Assembly (NCBI GenBank): GCA_963764665.1
Contig: CAVXTL010000024.1
Coordinates: 1-64,000, forward strand
Length of the DNA stretch: 64,000 bases
Origin: JACVRW01 sp963764665
GTDB taxonomy: Bacteria; Actinomycetota; Thermoleophilia; Solirubrobacterales; Thermoleophilaceae
Direction: 5' to 3'
The notes under the pieces are model-generated. The model did not search any database. It saw only the letters and a list, made by a program, of their open reading frames with translations, and was not told where the DNA came from. Below, in pieces: positions 15,127 through 24,692 of the stretch. Positions within the stretch are counted from its first letter, which is position 1. Each line of letters begins with the position of its first letter. The position numbers and the translations under genes were made by a program.

Positions 15127-17135
15127 CCGAGCCCGGCACCCGCGCCGCCGAGCTGCGGCAGGCGCTCGAGCACCACAACCACCGGTACTACGTCCTCGAC
15201 GACCCGGAGGTCTCCGACTCCGAGTACGACGCGCTGCTGAACGAGCTGCGGGACATCGAGGCCGAGCACCCCGAGCTGCTCACCCCCGATTCGCCGACGC
15301 AGCGCGTCGGCGCCGAGCCGCTCGACAAGTTCGAGGAGGTTCGCCACCTCCAGCCGATGCTGTCACTGGCGAACGCGCGCAACGAGGAGGAGCTGAAGGC
15401 GTGGATCGTGCGCAGCGAGCGCTACCTCCAGCGCCAGGGCGCCGAGCTGGGCGAGATCAGCTTCGTGACCGAGCCGAAGGTGGACGGCCTGGCGATCTCG
15501 CTCGTCTACGAGGACGGCGTGTTCGTGCGGGGAGCCACCCGCGGCAACGGCGAGGTGGGGGAGCAGGTGACCGAGAATCTGCGGACCATCGGCGCCATAC
15601 CGCTCCGGATCGAGGACGCGCCGCCGCTCCTCGAGGTCCGCGGCGAGGTGTACCTGCCGCTCGCCGCGTTCGCCAGGCTCAACGAGCAGCGCGCCGAGGC
15701 CGGCGAGCCCACATTCGCGAACCCGCGCAACTCGGCCGCCGGGTCGATCCGCCAGCTCGACCCCAAGCTCACGGCATCGCGGCCGCTGTCGATGTGGGCC
15801 TACTCCATCGGCGCCCACGAGGGGGTCGAGTTCACCTCGCAGTCCGAGTCGCTCGAATGGCTGCGCGAGCGCGGCTTTCGGGTGAATCCGGACGTGGAGG
15901 TGCACGAGGACCTCGACGCTGTCGTGGCCGCCTGCCACGCCTGGGAGCAGCGCCGCGACCGGCTCGACTTCGAGATCGACGGCGTGGTGGTCAAGGTCGA
16001 CGACCTCGAGCTGCAGCGGCAGCTTGGCGTGGTCGGGCGCGAGCCTCGCGGGGCGATCGCCTGGAAGTTCGCGCCGAGCACCGCCACCACGGTGCTGGAG
16101 AGGGTCGCGTGGAACGTGGGCCGCACCGGGCACCTGATCCCGTTCGCGATGCTCGAGCCGGTGCAGGTATCGGGAGTGACCGTGAAGCTCGCGACGCTCC
16201 ACAACGAGGAAGACCTGCGGCGCAAGGACGTGCGCGACGGGGACGAGGTGATCGTCCTGCGCGCCGGCGACGTGATCCCGCAGGTGGTGTCGCCCACGGC
16301 CAAGGCGCAGAAGTCCAAGAAGCGCGCCAAGCCTCCCAAGCCGCCGTCCAAATGTCCCTCCTGCGGCACGCCCACCATCAAGCCCGAGGAGGGCGTCTGG
16401 ACGATCTGCCCGAACCGCGCGTCCTGCCCCGGCCAGCTCTTCCAGGCGGTCAAGCACTTCGTGGGCGCGATGGACATCGACGGGCTGGGGGAGGAGAACG
16501 TGCGCCGCTTCCTCAGCGAGGGCCTGATCGCCAGCATGGCCGACCTCTACGAGCTGGACGTGGACCGGGTCGCCGCGCTGGAGGGATTCGGCGAGATCTC
16601 GGCCCGGAACCTGGTGGCGGCGCTCGACGCCTCCCGCGAGCAGCCGTTCATGCGCGTGCTCTACGCGCTCGGCATACCGGGGATCGGATACGTGAACGCA
16701 CGCGTGCTCGCCCAGCACCTGCGCGACATGGACACGCTGCTGGCGGCCGACGCCGAGGCCATCGAGCGGGTGCCCGGTATCGGCCCGATCCTCGCCCGCA
16801 CGATCGCGCAGACGCTGGCCGAGGAGCAGATGCGCGACCTGATCGCGCGCCTCCGCGGACACGGGCTCCGGATGGAGGACGAGGGGCCGCCGCCCGGCGC
16901 GGACGACGGACCGCTCGCCGGCAAGACGCTCGTGCTCACGGGCACCCTCCCGGGCCTGACCCGCGAGGAGGCCACCGAGCGCGTGGAGGCCGCGGGCGGG
17001 AAGGTCACCGGCTCGGTGTCCAAGAAGACCGACTACGTGGTGGCGGGCGAGGACCCCGGCACCAAGTACACGAAGGCCCAGGAGCTCGGCACCGAGATCC
17101 TGGACGAGGACGGGCTGCTGGCCCTGCTCGAGTGA
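15123..17135 (+). CDS. ligA: NAD-dependent DNA ligase LigA
   Basis: Seals nicks in replication and repair using NAD+. 670 residues, the usual length. The Ia domain has HNHRYYVLDDPEVSDSEYD. The adenylation Lys is in EPKVDG at residue 119. An OB fold follows, then a four-cysteine zinc finger (CPSCGTP, CPNRASC), helix-hairpin-helix repeats (IERVPGIGPILA) and a C-terminal BRCT domain (LAGKTLVLTGTLPG, then KKTDYVVAGEDPG). TTG start overlapping the surE stop; the next gene's GTG overlaps its own stop. Confidence 0.98.
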   Translation: MTEPGTRAAELRQALEHHNHRYYVLDDPEVSDSEYDALLNELRDIEAEHPELLTPDSPTQRVGAEPLDKFEEVRHLQPMLSLANARNEEELKAWIVRSERYLQRQGAELGEISFVTEPKVDGLAISLVYEDGVFVRGATRGNGEVGEQVTENLRTIGAIPLRIEDAPPLLEVRGEVYLPLAAFARLNEQRAEAGEPTFANPRNSAAGSIRQLDPKLTASRPLSMWAYSIGAHEGVEFTSQSESLEWLRERGFRVNPDVEVHEDLDAVVAACHAWEQRRDRLDFEIDGVVVKVDDLELQRQLGVVGREPRGAIAWKFAPSTATTVLERVAWNVGRTGHLIPFAMLEPVQVSGVTVKLATLHNEEDLRRKDVRDGDEVIVLRAGDVIPQVVSPTAKAQKSKKRAKPPKPPSKCPSCGTPTIKPEEGVWTICPNRASCPGQLFQAVKHFVGAMDIDGLGEENVRRFLSEGLIASMADLYELDVDRVAALEGFGEISARNLVAALDASREQPFMRVLYALGIPGIGYVNARVLAQHLRDMDTLLAADAEAIERVPGIGPILARTIAQTLAEEQMRDLIARLRGHGLRMEDEGPPPGADDGPLAGKTLVLTGTLPGLTREEATERVEAAGGKVTGSVSKKTDYVVAGEDPGTKYTKAQELGTEILDEDGLLALLE

Positions 17136-18232
17136 GCTCCGGGATGGACGCCGACCAGGTGCTCGCCTTCCGGCTGGCCCGCTCGGGGCTGGTGGCCCGC
17201 GACGCGCGCGGGCTCGCGGAGGCGGCCGTCTGCCCCGCCTCGGACTTCTCCCGCGATGCGGCCCTGGTGGCTCTGGCGGCGCGGACCGAGGACCTCTCCC
17301 GAGAGGCCTATGACGGCGCGGTCGACACCGGCGACCTTGTCGTTGCTTACATCGTCCGCGGGGCCATCCACGCACTTGCGCCCGGCGATTTCGCGCTCTA
17401 CGGCCGGGCCCTGATTGCGCGCGACGACGACGAGCTCGGCGTGCAGCTGGGCCAGCAGGTCAGGCGGCTGGCGGGCGAGAAGGGGTTCCGCCCGAGCGAG
17501 GCACTCGACGAGGTGGCCGCTGCCACCACTGATGCGCTTTCCGGGGGGCGCACGCTCGACAAGAACGAGCTGCACGAGGAGCTGAGAGGGCGCGTGGGCC
17601 ACGACCTGATGCCGTGGTGCAAGGGCTGCAAGAGCCACCACGTGGCACCGATGCTGTGGCGCTACGCGACGGTGAAGGCGGGCGTGCGGCTCGACTCCGA
17701 GCGCCGCTACAGGGTGGGCAAGCCGGGGCGCGCGCCGGCCGCGAGCGAAGCCGTGCGCCGCTTCCTCGGTTTCTACGGTCCGGCCGGGCCCCGCGACTTC
17801 GCCGAGTGGGCGGGGCTCGCGAAGTCCCATGCAGGCCGCCTGTGGGCGGAGACGGAGGGCTTGCTGGCCGAGGTGCGGGTCGGGAAGAGCAGGGGATGGC
17901 TGATGAGCGAGGACATGGACGCGCTCGAGTCGCCGCCCGCCGCCGAGGGCATCCGCCTGATTCCGCCCGGCGACCCCTACCTGCAGAAACCGAACCGGGC
18001 GCTGCTCGCGCCGGAGCCCGACCTGCGCAAGCGCCTGTTCCGGCCCGTGGCCAGCCCCGGGGCGGTGCTGAAGGACGGCCGCCTGGCCGGCCTGTGGCGA
18101 GTCAAGGCGAAGGGCAAGAAGGCCGAGATCACCGTGGAGAAGCTCGGCCGGCTCGCACGCGGCGACCTCGAGGAGGAGGCCCGGCGCCTGGCGGAGCTGC
18201 GCGGAGCGACCGAGGCCGCGGTCGTCCTCTAG
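17132..18232 (+). CDS. Winged-helix DNA-binding domain protein (HTH_42 / YcaQ-like)
   Basis: 366 residues from GTG 17132, which overlaps the ligA stop; ATG 17144 is an equally good alternative. The N-terminus (QVLAFRLARSGLVARD) and later LGFYGPAGPRDFAEWAGL match the winged-helix family related to AlkZ/YcaQ DNA glycosylases that unhook crosslinks. A Cys-rich patch PWCKGCKSHHVAP may bind metal. The proximity to ligA fits a DNA-repair role, but the catalytic QxQ-type motif of true AlkZ is not evident, so the activity is uncertain. Confidence 0.75.
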   Translation: MSSGMDADQVLAFRLARSGLVARDARGLAEAAVCPASDFSRDAALVALAARTEDLSREAYDGAVDTGDLVVAYIVRGAIHALAPGDFALYGRALIARDDDELGVQLGQQVRRLAGEKGFRPSEALDEVAAATTDALSGGRTLDKNELHEELRGRVGHDLMPWCKGCKSHHVAPMLWRYATVKAGVRLDSERRYRVGKPGRAPAASEAVRRFLGFYGPAGPRDFAEWAGLAKSHAGRLWAETEGLLAEVRVGKSRGWLMSEDMDALESPPAAEGIRLIPPGDPYLQKPNRALLAPEPDLRKRLFRPVASPGAVLKDGRLAGLWRVKAKGKKAEITVEKLGRLARGDLEEEARRLAELRGATEAAVVL

Positions 18233-19485
18233 CGGTCCACCGACGCGATCGCCTGCACCATCCGGTCCTGGATCGTCCGGGCCGTTCCCGGATACATGCC
18301 GTTCATCAGGATCGAGTAGGCGTAGGTGTCGCCGGACCGGGCCCGGCAGTACCCGGACAGCGCGCTCACGTCCGACAGCGTGCCGGTCTTGGCGCGGCAG
18401 CGGCGGTGAGCGGCCCCCCGCTGCATGCGGTCGTAGAGGGTGCCGTCGCTGCCGGCGATCGGGAGCGACGCCAGGAAGGCGTCGTACTCGTCTCTCCGGG
18501 TCAACGCGCTGAGCAGGCGCACCACCCTGTACGGCGATGCGCGGTTGCTGCGCGAGAGCCCCGAGCCGTCCGCCAGCTTCGCCCCGGAGCCCACACGGCG
18601 CGCGAACGCCGCGGCGATCCTGGCGCCCCCGGCGGTGGTGCCGCGGCCGCGGGCCTGGAGGGCCAGGTCCTTGACGAGCGTCTCGGCGAAGAAGTTGTCG
18701 GACGGCTTGTTGGTGAGCTTGACCAGTCGGGCCATCGGCGGCGACTCCACGCTCGCGAGCACCTCCAGGCCGGCCGGCGCCCTGCCCGCCACGGGCTTCC
18801 GCCGCACCGGTACGCCACGTGCCTCGAGGGCAGCGTCCAGCCGGGAGGCGGCGAATGCCGGAGGGTTCACCTGGAATGCCGAGCCGCCCTCGTTGGCGAG
18901 CCCACGATTGAAGGACAGAGCGCTGAGGGGCCCGACCCAGATGGACGTCCCGTAGCCGGAGTCCGGGCCGCCGCGGAGGGAGTCAAACCGCGACTCGTCC
19001 CCGACCACGCGACCGGTCACGCGCTCGATCCCGGCCAGGTCGAGTGCCTTCGCGAGCTTCTCCACGGTGGCGCCGCTGCGGTACGAGCGCCTGGTGAAGC
19101 GGCCGCTCCCGAAGGTGGGGTCGCCGCCGCCGCGCAGGTAGAGGTCGCCGCGCCAGATGCCCTCCTCGTCGAGGCTGCCGCGGCCGAGGACCTCGGTTCC
19201 GAGGGTGCCATCGGTGCCGTAGCGGGCGAGTGCGGCCGAGGTGGTGAAGAGCTTGGTGTTGGAAGCGAGGATTCGGGGGTAGCCCGACTTCCAGCCGAAC
19301 ACGCGCCGGCCGCTGCTGAGATTGACCACGTAGGCGCCGGAATAGCTGCCGGCCGTGCGCATCTGGCTTGCCAGAGCCGATCCGAGCTTTGCGGCGGGAG
19401 TGGCCGAGGCGGCGGTGGGGCTGCCCACCACAGCGATGACGCTCGCGGCCAGCGCCAGCACGATGGCCTTTGGGTTCGGCGGCAT
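18229..19485 (-). CDS. dacB: D-alanyl-D-alanine carboxypeptidase/endopeptidase (PBP4, peptidase S13)
   Basis: Exported cell-wall enzyme that trims peptidoglycan peptides. 418 residues with a signal peptide (LALAASVIAVVGSPTAASATP). The three penicillin-binding motifs are present: SNTK (SxxK, in ILASNTKLFTT), SDN (SxN, in KPSDNFFAE) and KTG (in RAKTGTLSDVSALSGY). The insert domain typical of S13 lies between the first two. Its stop overlaps the stop of the convergent winged-helix gene. A TAGCGT box lies 12 bases before the ATG. Confidence 0.95.
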   Translation of the reverse strand: MPPNPKAIVLALAASVIAVVGSPTAASATPAAKLGSALASQMRTAGSYSGAYVVNLSSGRRVFGWKSGYPRILASNTKLFTTSAALARYGTDGTLGTEVLGRGSLDEEGIWRGDLYLRGGGDPTFGSGRFTRRSYRSGATVEKLAKALDLAGIERVTGRVVGDESRFDSLRGGPDSGYGTSIWVGPLSALSFNRGLANEGGSAFQVNPPAFAASRLDAALEARGVPVRRKPVAGRAPAGLEVLASVESPPMARLVKLTNKPSDNFFAETLVKDLALQARGRGTTAGGARIAAAFARRVGSGAKLADGSGLSRSNRASPYRVVRLLSALTRRDEYDAFLASLPIAGSDGTLYDRMQRGAAHRRCRAKTGTLSDVSALSGYCRARSGDTYAYSILMNGMYPGTARTIQDRMVQAIASVDR

Positions 19486-19553
19486 GAAGCCGGAAACACG
19501 CTAGCGGCGATTCCGGAGCGGTTCGCCTGCCGATCCGCGATACTCGTGGGTGG

Positions 19554-20819
19554 ATGGGTGAGGTAGTCCGGCTCCAGAAGCCGACCAAGAGCGGGTCCAA
19601 GGGCAGCGGCAAGCAGGCGCGACGGCCGCGCCGTTCCAAGACCGCGCTCGTGCTCGGCGGCGGCGGATTCACCGGCGGCGTGTACGAGATCGGCGCGCTG
19701 CGGGCGCTCGACCTGCTTGCCGTGAACCGCACGGTCAACCAGTTCGACGTCTACGTGGGCACCAGCGCCGGCTCCTTCGTGGCGTCGCTGGTGGCCAACG
19801 GCGTGACGCCCGAGGAGATGATGCGCGTGGTGAACCAGCAGGTTCCCACGCCGTTCCGTGACGTCGACCGGAGCACGCTCATGCGGCCGAACGCCAAGGA
19901 GTTCGCGCAGAGCGCGGCACTGCTGCCGCTCCGGCTCCTGGGCCTGGCCCGCAGCTTCGTAGGCCAGATCGGCTCGGCTTCGCTCATCGACCTGGCCGTG
20001 GGGGTGGCCGAGGCGCTGCCCTCAGGGCTCTATGACGGGAGCGGGATCCAGAGATACCTCGAGACCGTGCTCGGCGACCCCGACCGCGTGAACGACTTCC
20101 GCCTGCTCGAGAATGAGCTCTATCTGACCGCCACCGACCTGGACACCTGCGAGCGGATCGTGCTCGGAGGCCCGGAGTGGGACGACGTACCGATCGCCAC
20201 CTCCGTGGCGGCCAGCACGGCTCTTCCCATGGTCTACAAGCCCATCGAGATCAAGGGCCGCCACCTGGTGGACGGCGGCATCCGGTCGACCACGAACGTG
20301 GACGTGGCCGTGGAGCGCGGCGCCAAGTTCGTGATCGTGGTCAACCCGCTGGTGCCGTACGTGAACGACTTCCAGAAGGTCATCCCCACGATGCTCGGGA
20401 GCCGGGTGCGGCGCGTGGCCGACATGGGCTTCCCGCAGATCGGCTACCAGGCCTTCAAGCTGCTGGCGCACCAGCGCCTGCACGAGGCGGTGAGCCACTG
20501 GCGCGAGAAGTACCCGGGCGTGGACATCATCCTGATCGAGCCCGATCCCAACGACGAGCTGATGTTCGAGACGAACATCCTCAACTTCACCCGCCGCGTG
20601 GAGATCGCCCGCCACGGCTTCGAGTCGGTCACGCTCAAGCTCGCGTCCGACTACGACGAGCTCAAGGCCGTCTGCGCGAAGCACGGCATCGAGATCTCGG
20701 CCACGCGCGTGCGCAAGGTGGTGCAGAAGTTCGCCGAGGAGCGCGAGCAGAGCGCCGGCTGGCGGCGGATCTTCGAGCAGACCACCGGCGCGCTGCTGAG
20801 CCAGTCCGAAGACGCCTGA
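19554..20819 (+). CDS. Patatin-like phospholipase family protein
   Basis: 421 residues. The oxyanion motif LGGGGFTGGVYEIGALRAL is followed by the nucleophile elbow GTSAGSF (Ser near residue 71) and the catalytic Asp in DGGIRST: a complete Ser-Asp dyad. A basic N-terminal tail (RLQKPTKSGSKG onward) precedes it. It probably hydrolyses acyl esters of lipids; the substrate is unknown. Divergent from dacB with a 68-bp gap that contains GATACT shortly before the ATG. Confidence 0.9.
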   Translation: MGEVVRLQKPTKSGSKGSGKQARRPRRSKTALVLGGGGFTGGVYEIGALRALDLLAVNRTVNQFDVYVGTSAGSFVASLVANGVTPEEMMRVVNQQVPTPFRDVDRSTLMRPNAKEFAQSAALLPLRLLGLARSFVGQIGSASLIDLAVGVAEALPSGLYDGSGIQRYLETVLGDPDRVNDFRLLENELYLTATDLDTCERIVLGGPEWDDVPIATSVAASTALPMVYKPIEIKGRHLVDGGIRSTTNVDVAVERGAKFVIVVNPLVPYVNDFQKVIPTMLGSRVRRVADMGFPQIGYQAFKLLAHQRLHEAVSHWREKYPGVDIILIEPDPNDELMFETNILNFTRRVEIARHGFESVTLKLASDYDELKAVCAKHGIEISATRVRKVVQKFAEEREQSAGWRRIFEQTTGALLSQSEDA

Positions 20820-20832
20820 CGGCGTTTCCTTC

Positions 20833-21954
20833 CTAGGCCTGATCGCCGAGCGCAATCTCCAGCGCGCGCAGCAGGCGGTCCGTGGCCGGCGCGTCGCGCA
20901 CCGTGATCCGCACGTGGTCGTCCGCTCCGAGCGGGCCGCCGGCGGCCACCAGCACGCCCTGGCGCCGCAGGCGGTCGGCCAGCTGGGCGCCGTCCATCGA
21001 GTGCGCGCGCAGCCATAGGAAGTTGGCCTGGCTCGGGTCGGCGTCCACGGGCAGGTCGCCAAGCGCCTGGAACAGCCGCGCGCGCTCGCGGGACACGGCG
21101 TCGCGACGGCGGGTGAGCTCGGCGTCCCCCGCCTGCAGCGCGTACTCCACCGCCGCCTGCGTGAGCGCGTTCACCCCGAGCACCGGGGCGATCGTGCCCA
21201 TCAGGTCCGCGTCGCTGCCCACGGCGTAGCCGGCGCGCAGGCCCGAGAGCCCGTAGGCCTTCGAGAACGTGCGGACCACCAGGAGCCGCGGGAACGCGCT
21301 CACCAGGCGCAGGCAGGCGTCGATGTCCTCGGCGTCCTGGAAGTGCACGAGCGCCTCGTCGAGCAGCACGTAGACCCGCTCCGGGAGCACCGCGAGCAGG
21401 CGCCCCAGCTCGGACGCGGGGAGGTAATGCCCGGTCGGGTCGTTCGGGTTGCAGATGACGATCGCGCGCGTGCGGTGCGTGACCGCGCCTGCCAGAGCGG
21501 CGCAGTGGTGGGCGTCGGCGCTCTCGGTGCTGACCGTGACCGGGCGCGCGCGGGCGCGGGTGGCCATCAGCGGGTAGAGCGGATACGAGGGCCACGGCAT
21601 CACCAGCTCGTCGCCCTGCGAGAGCAACGTCAGGGCCGCCGTCTGGAGCATTTCGGCGGCGCCGTTGCCGAGCACCACCTGCTCGGCCGCCACGTCGTGG
21701 CGCTCCGACAGCAGCCGGCGGACCCCGCTCGCGTAGCGGTCCGGATATCCGTTCACCCGCCCGCGCGCTCGGGCGATGGCGGCGTTCACGATCTCCGAGT
21801 GCGGCAGGTCGGGCCACTCGGTGCCGGAGAGGTCGAGGTCGGGCACCTGCTCCAGAGCGAGCTTGCGCTCGGCGTCGCGCCGGGCGCGGCGCTCCTTGTT
21901 CAGCTCCAGCTCGTCGACGTCGTCGAACTGCCGGTAGTAGCTGAAGAGATCCAC
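20833..21954 (-). CDS. PLP-dependent aminotransferase, class I/II (HisC-like)
   Basis: 373 residues. PLP contacts are visible: GNGAAEML, NPNDPTGH, LLDEALVHF and the Schiff-base Lys in RTFSKAYGLSGLRAGY. The fold is closest to histidinol-phosphate aminotransferases, but no other his gene is nearby. The first 40 residues are unusually charged (DELELNKERRARRDAERKLALE). Substrate uncertain. It starts 4 bases before the end of a membrane protein gene and shares its strand. Confidence 0.85.
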   Translation of the reverse strand: MDLFSYYRQFDDVDELELNKERRARRDAERKLALEQVPDLDLSGTEWPDLPHSEIVNAAIARARGRVNGYPDRYASGVRRLLSERHDVAAEQVVLGNGAAEMLQTAALTLLSQGDELVMPWPSYPLYPLMATRARARPVTVSTESADAHHCAALAGAVTHRTRAIVICNPNDPTGHYLPASELGRLLAVLPERVYVLLDEALVHFQDAEDIDACLRLVSAFPRLLVVRTFSKAYGLSGLRAGYAVGSDADLMGTIAPVLGVNALTQAAVEYALQAGDAELTRRRDAVSRERARLFQALGDLPVDADPSQANFLWLRAHSMDGAQLADRLRRQGVLVAAGGPLGADDHVRITVRDAPATDRLLRALEIALGDQA

Positions 21955-21958
21955 GCGG

Positions 21959-22429
21959 CTACTGCGGAGCCAGGCTCGGCGCCGGTCCCTGGATCAGGAA
22001 GAACCAGATACCGAACAGCACCAGCGCCACTCCCACGCTGGCGGCGAAGATGCGCTCCAGGGCGCCAGTCTCCTGCCGATGCCCCGCGGCGCGGCGCACG
22101 AGCTTCCAGGCGTGGTCCACGCGCTTGGCGGCCGCCATCGTGAGCATCAGCGACGCGAGGCAGCCGAGCATGATGGTCGAGATCCCCGCGGTCACGTACC
22201 CGGTCAGGTACTCCACCTGCGATCCCACCCAGAGCCAGGCCGCGGGCTGCGGACCGAACAGGCTCAGGCACATGATCAGCTCGACCGCCAGCAGCCCGTG
22301 CGCGAGCAGCGCGTCCCAGCGCCGGCGCGAGGGCTCCACGTCCGGGGTGTCCGGGAAGCGCACGGGCGCCGTGCCGGGACGGCGCCCGATGAACAGTCCG
22401 CCGGTATCGGTGGGGTCGTTGCTGGCCAT
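21959..22429 (-). CDS. Uncharacterised membrane protein
   Basis: 156 residues. A soluble N-terminus (GRRPGTAPVRFPDTPDVEPSR region) precedes three to four predicted membrane spans: LLAHGLLAVELIMCLSLF, then WVGSQVEYLTGYVTAGISTI, LGCLASLMLTMAA and VGVALVLFGIWFFLI. No motif I recognise. It lies upstream of the aminotransferase on the same strand with a 4-base gap, so they are probably co-transcribed. Confidence 0.65.
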   Translation of the reverse strand: MASNDPTDTGGLFIGRRPGTAPVRFPDTPDVEPSRRRWDALLAHGLLAVELIMCLSLFGPQPAAWLWVGSQVEYLTGYVTAGISTIMLGCLASLMLTMAAAKRVDHAWKLVRRAAGHRQETGALERIFAASVGVALVLFGIWFFLIQGPAPSLAPQ

Positions 22430-22490
22430 GGCGGCAGGGGCGCGGCCTCCTGCCCACCGCGGCGGACGCGGGCTGCGCTACTGACCCAAT

Positions 22491-24305
22491 CTACCGGGCG
22501 CGCTCGTAGACGCCGTCGATCACGCCGGCGTACTTGTCGTGCACCACGTTGCGCTTGACCTTGAGCGTCGGCGTGAGCTCCCCGCCCTCCTGCGAGAGGT
22601 CCGCGGGGAGGACCGCGAAGCGCTTGATCTGCTCGACCGGCCCGACGTGCGAGTTCACCTCGTCCACAACCTTCTGGATCTCGGCGTGCACGCCCTCGTC
22701 ATCGGGCAGCTTGGCGGGATCCTCCACACTGAGCTGCTCCGCGAGCGCGGGGGCCTCCTCCGCGTCGAGCGTGATCAGCGCGACCAGGTACGGCCGGCGG
22801 TCGCCCACTACCACGGCCTGCGAGATCCAGCGGCTCTGCTTGAGCCCGTTCTCCAGGTTCGCCGGGGTGATGTTCTTGCCCCCGGCGGTGATGATGATGT
22901 CCTTCTTGCGTCCCGTGATGTAGAGGAAGCCGTCGTCGTCCAGGCGGCCGATGTCGCCGGTGTGGAGCCAGCGGTCCTCGAGCGCCTCGGCCGTGGCCGA
23001 GTCGTTCTTGTAGTAGCCCTGGAAGATGTTCGGGCCCTTGATGAGCACCTCTCCGTCGTCGGCGATCTTCACCTCCACGCCGGGCTGGGGCTTGCCCACC
23101 GAGCCGAAGCGGAAGTTGCCCGGGGTCGGACGGTTGACAGTGGCGCTGGTGGAGGTCTCGGTCATGCCGTAGCCCTCCATGACAGGCACGCCGCACGCGT
23201 AGAAGAAGCGCAGGATCTCGGGGGCGATCGGCGCCGCGCCGGTCACGCACTCGCGGATCTGCCCGCCGAACAGCGCCCGCACGTTCTTGTAGAGCGCCTC
23301 GTCGGCCTGCTCGAACGCCGCTGCCAGCTCCGCCGGCACCTCCTCGCCGGCGTCGCGCGCCATGCGCACCTTCACGCCCAGCTCCACCGCCTTGTCGAGC
23401 TGCTCACGGTCGGGTGCCGCGTTGGTGGCCAGCGTGTAGATCTTCTCGAACATCCGCGGCACCGACGGGAAGAAGCTCGGCTTGACCTCGGTGAGGTCCG
23501 GGATGATCTGCTTGGCGTCGCCGGACCAGTAGGCCAGCGTCACGCCCAGCTCGAACACGGTGAACTGGATCAGGATCGCGAAGGCGTGCGCAAGCGGCAG
23601 GAAGAGGTACGCGCTGTCGCCGTCCTCGAGCACGCTGTCCTTGATCACCGAGTCGGTGATCGCGCGATAGTTGCCGTGCGAGAGCAGGCAGCCCTTCGGA
23701 GGTCCGGTGGTGCCCGACGTGTAGATGAACAGGCAGACGTCGTCGGGGGTGACCGCCTCGTAGCGTGCGCGCCACTCGGCCTCGTCACGCCCGGCTCCGC
23801 GCTCGCGCAGCTGGTCGAGCGTGAGCTCGCCGTCCAGCTCCGTGTCCCCCGGATCCATCACGATCACGTGGCGCAGCTCGGGGCAGCGGTCGCGGACCTC
23901 GTGGATCTTGGCCAGCTGAGAGCCGTCCTCGGCGAAGACCGCCTTCGAGTCCGAGTGGGCCAGCACGTACTGGCATTCCTCGGCCGAGTTCGTCTGGTAG
24001 ATGGTGACGAGCGCCCCGCCGGCGGTGAGGATCCCGAAGCAGGCGCTGGTCCACTCCGGTCGCGTGTTCGCGAGGATCGCGACCTTGTCGCCGGGCTCGA
24101 TGCCGAGGTCGACGAGGCCAAGCGCGATCTCCCGCACCGCCCGGCCGAGCTCCGAGTAGGGGACGTCCACCCACGCGTCACCGACCTTGTGGCGCTGCGC
24201 CGGAGCGTCGCCGTACTTCTCGACCGCCAGCGGCAGCAGGTCCGCGATCGTCTTGGAGCCGGTGCCCACCCCGGCACCCGCCACACCGGCGGTCACAGCT
24301 TCCAT
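22491..24305 (-). CDS. Long-chain acyl-CoA synthetase (FadD15-type AMP-dependent ligase)
   Basis: Activates fatty acids to acyl-CoA using ATP. 604 residues. The AMP-binding motif is YTSGTTGPPKGCLLSHGNY; later GYGMTETS, the WLHTGDIGRLDDDGFLYITGRKKDIIITAGGKNI hinge region (split here only for reading), and the C-terminal part. The pattern matches the FadD15/AMP-forming group of Actinobacteria. A Shine-Dalgarno (GGAGGGAG) lies about 8 bases before the ATG. A hairpin 68 bases upstream separates it from the small HTH gene. Confidence 0.93.
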   Translation of the reverse strand: MEAVTAGVAGAGVGTGSKTIADLLPLAVEKYGDAPAQRHKVGDAWVDVPYSELGRAVREIALGLVDLGIEPGDKVAILANTRPEWTSACFGILTAGGALVTIYQTNSAEECQYVLAHSDSKAVFAEDGSQLAKIHEVRDRCPELRHVIVMDPGDTELDGELTLDQLRERGAGRDEAEWRARYEAVTPDDVCLFIYTSGTTGPPKGCLLSHGNYRAITDSVIKDSVLEDGDSAYLFLPLAHAFAILIQFTVFELGVTLAYWSGDAKQIIPDLTEVKPSFFPSVPRMFEKIYTLATNAAPDREQLDKAVELGVKVRMARDAGEEVPAELAAAFEQADEALYKNVRALFGGQIRECVTGAAPIAPEILRFFYACGVPVMEGYGMTETSTSATVNRPTPGNFRFGSVGKPQPGVEVKIADDGEVLIKGPNIFQGYYKNDSATAEALEDRWLHTGDIGRLDDDGFLYITGRKKDIIITAGGKNITPANLENGLKQSRWISQAVVVGDRRPYLVALITLDAEEAPALAEQLSVEDPAKLPDDEGVHAEIQKVVDEVNSHVGPVEQIKRFAVLPADLSQEGGELTPTLKVKRNVVHDKYAGVIDGVYERAR

Positions 24306-24372
24306 GAACTCTCTCCCTCCGAGAAATGCCTAGGTTGCCCGCCGGATTCTAAGCGGAAGGAGAAGCGCTGTG

Positions 24373-24391
24373 GCCGGGGTCGTCCCCCGGC
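24373..24391 (-). terminator. Hairpin after the small HTH gene
   Basis: Minus strand GCCGGGG, 5-base loop, CCCCGGC: a 7-bp stem starting 12 bases after the stop of the 58-residue gene and followed by a pyrimidine-rich stretch. Probable terminator between it and the acyl-CoA synthetase gene. Confidence 0.5.
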
Positions 24392-24402
24392 ACCTGACCG
24401 AC

Positions 24403-24579
24403 CTACGCCTGCAGTAGCTGCTTGCTGCTCTTCGCCTGCTTCAGAGTCGAAAGAAAGAGGGTCTTGTCGATCCTCCCCTGGAAGATCGGAACGCCCATCT
24501 CCATGCACTTCGAGATGACCTCGCGCCGGTGCATGCCAGCCTCCCGGCCGAGTTCGGTGGGCGTCAGATGGTTCGCCAT
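24403..24579 (-). CDS. Small helix-turn-helix protein (58 residues)
   Basis: Starts MANHLTPTELGREAGMHR and continues REVISKCMEMGVPIFQG, then a short basic C-terminus. The LTPTELGREAGMHRREVISKC stretch (first 25 residues) reads as a helix-turn-helix, and GVPIFQGRIDKTLF as a wing, much like small MerR/excisionase-type DNA-binding folds. A perfect AGGAGG lies 9 bases before the ATG, which supports translation. It stands alone; no phage genes are near. Function unknown; a small transcription factor or nucleoid protein is a guess. Confidence 0.8.
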   Translation of the reverse strand: MANHLTPTELGREAGMHRREVISKCMEMGVPIFQGRIDKTLFLSTLKQAKSSKQLLQA

Positions 24580-24692
24580 CTAGCAGTTCCTCCTGGTCGC
24601 GTGCCTACCTAGCGTGGAGGGTAACGGCTGCGCGGGACGCCGCAAGCCAATTCTCGGAATTTGCGCTGCCTTCGCGCTCACCTACGCCGGGG

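Noticed and set aside
15363..17375. A 670-codon open frame on the minus strand opposite ligA
   Set aside because: Shadow of a real gene in GC-rich DNA: Arg/Gly/His-rich composition, no domain, and ligA on the plus strand is complete and conserved.
22539..24518. A 659-codon plus-strand open frame opposite the FadD gene
   Set aside because: Antisense shadow of a well-conserved acyl-CoA synthetase. It ends in the neighbouring gap with no start signal or domain.
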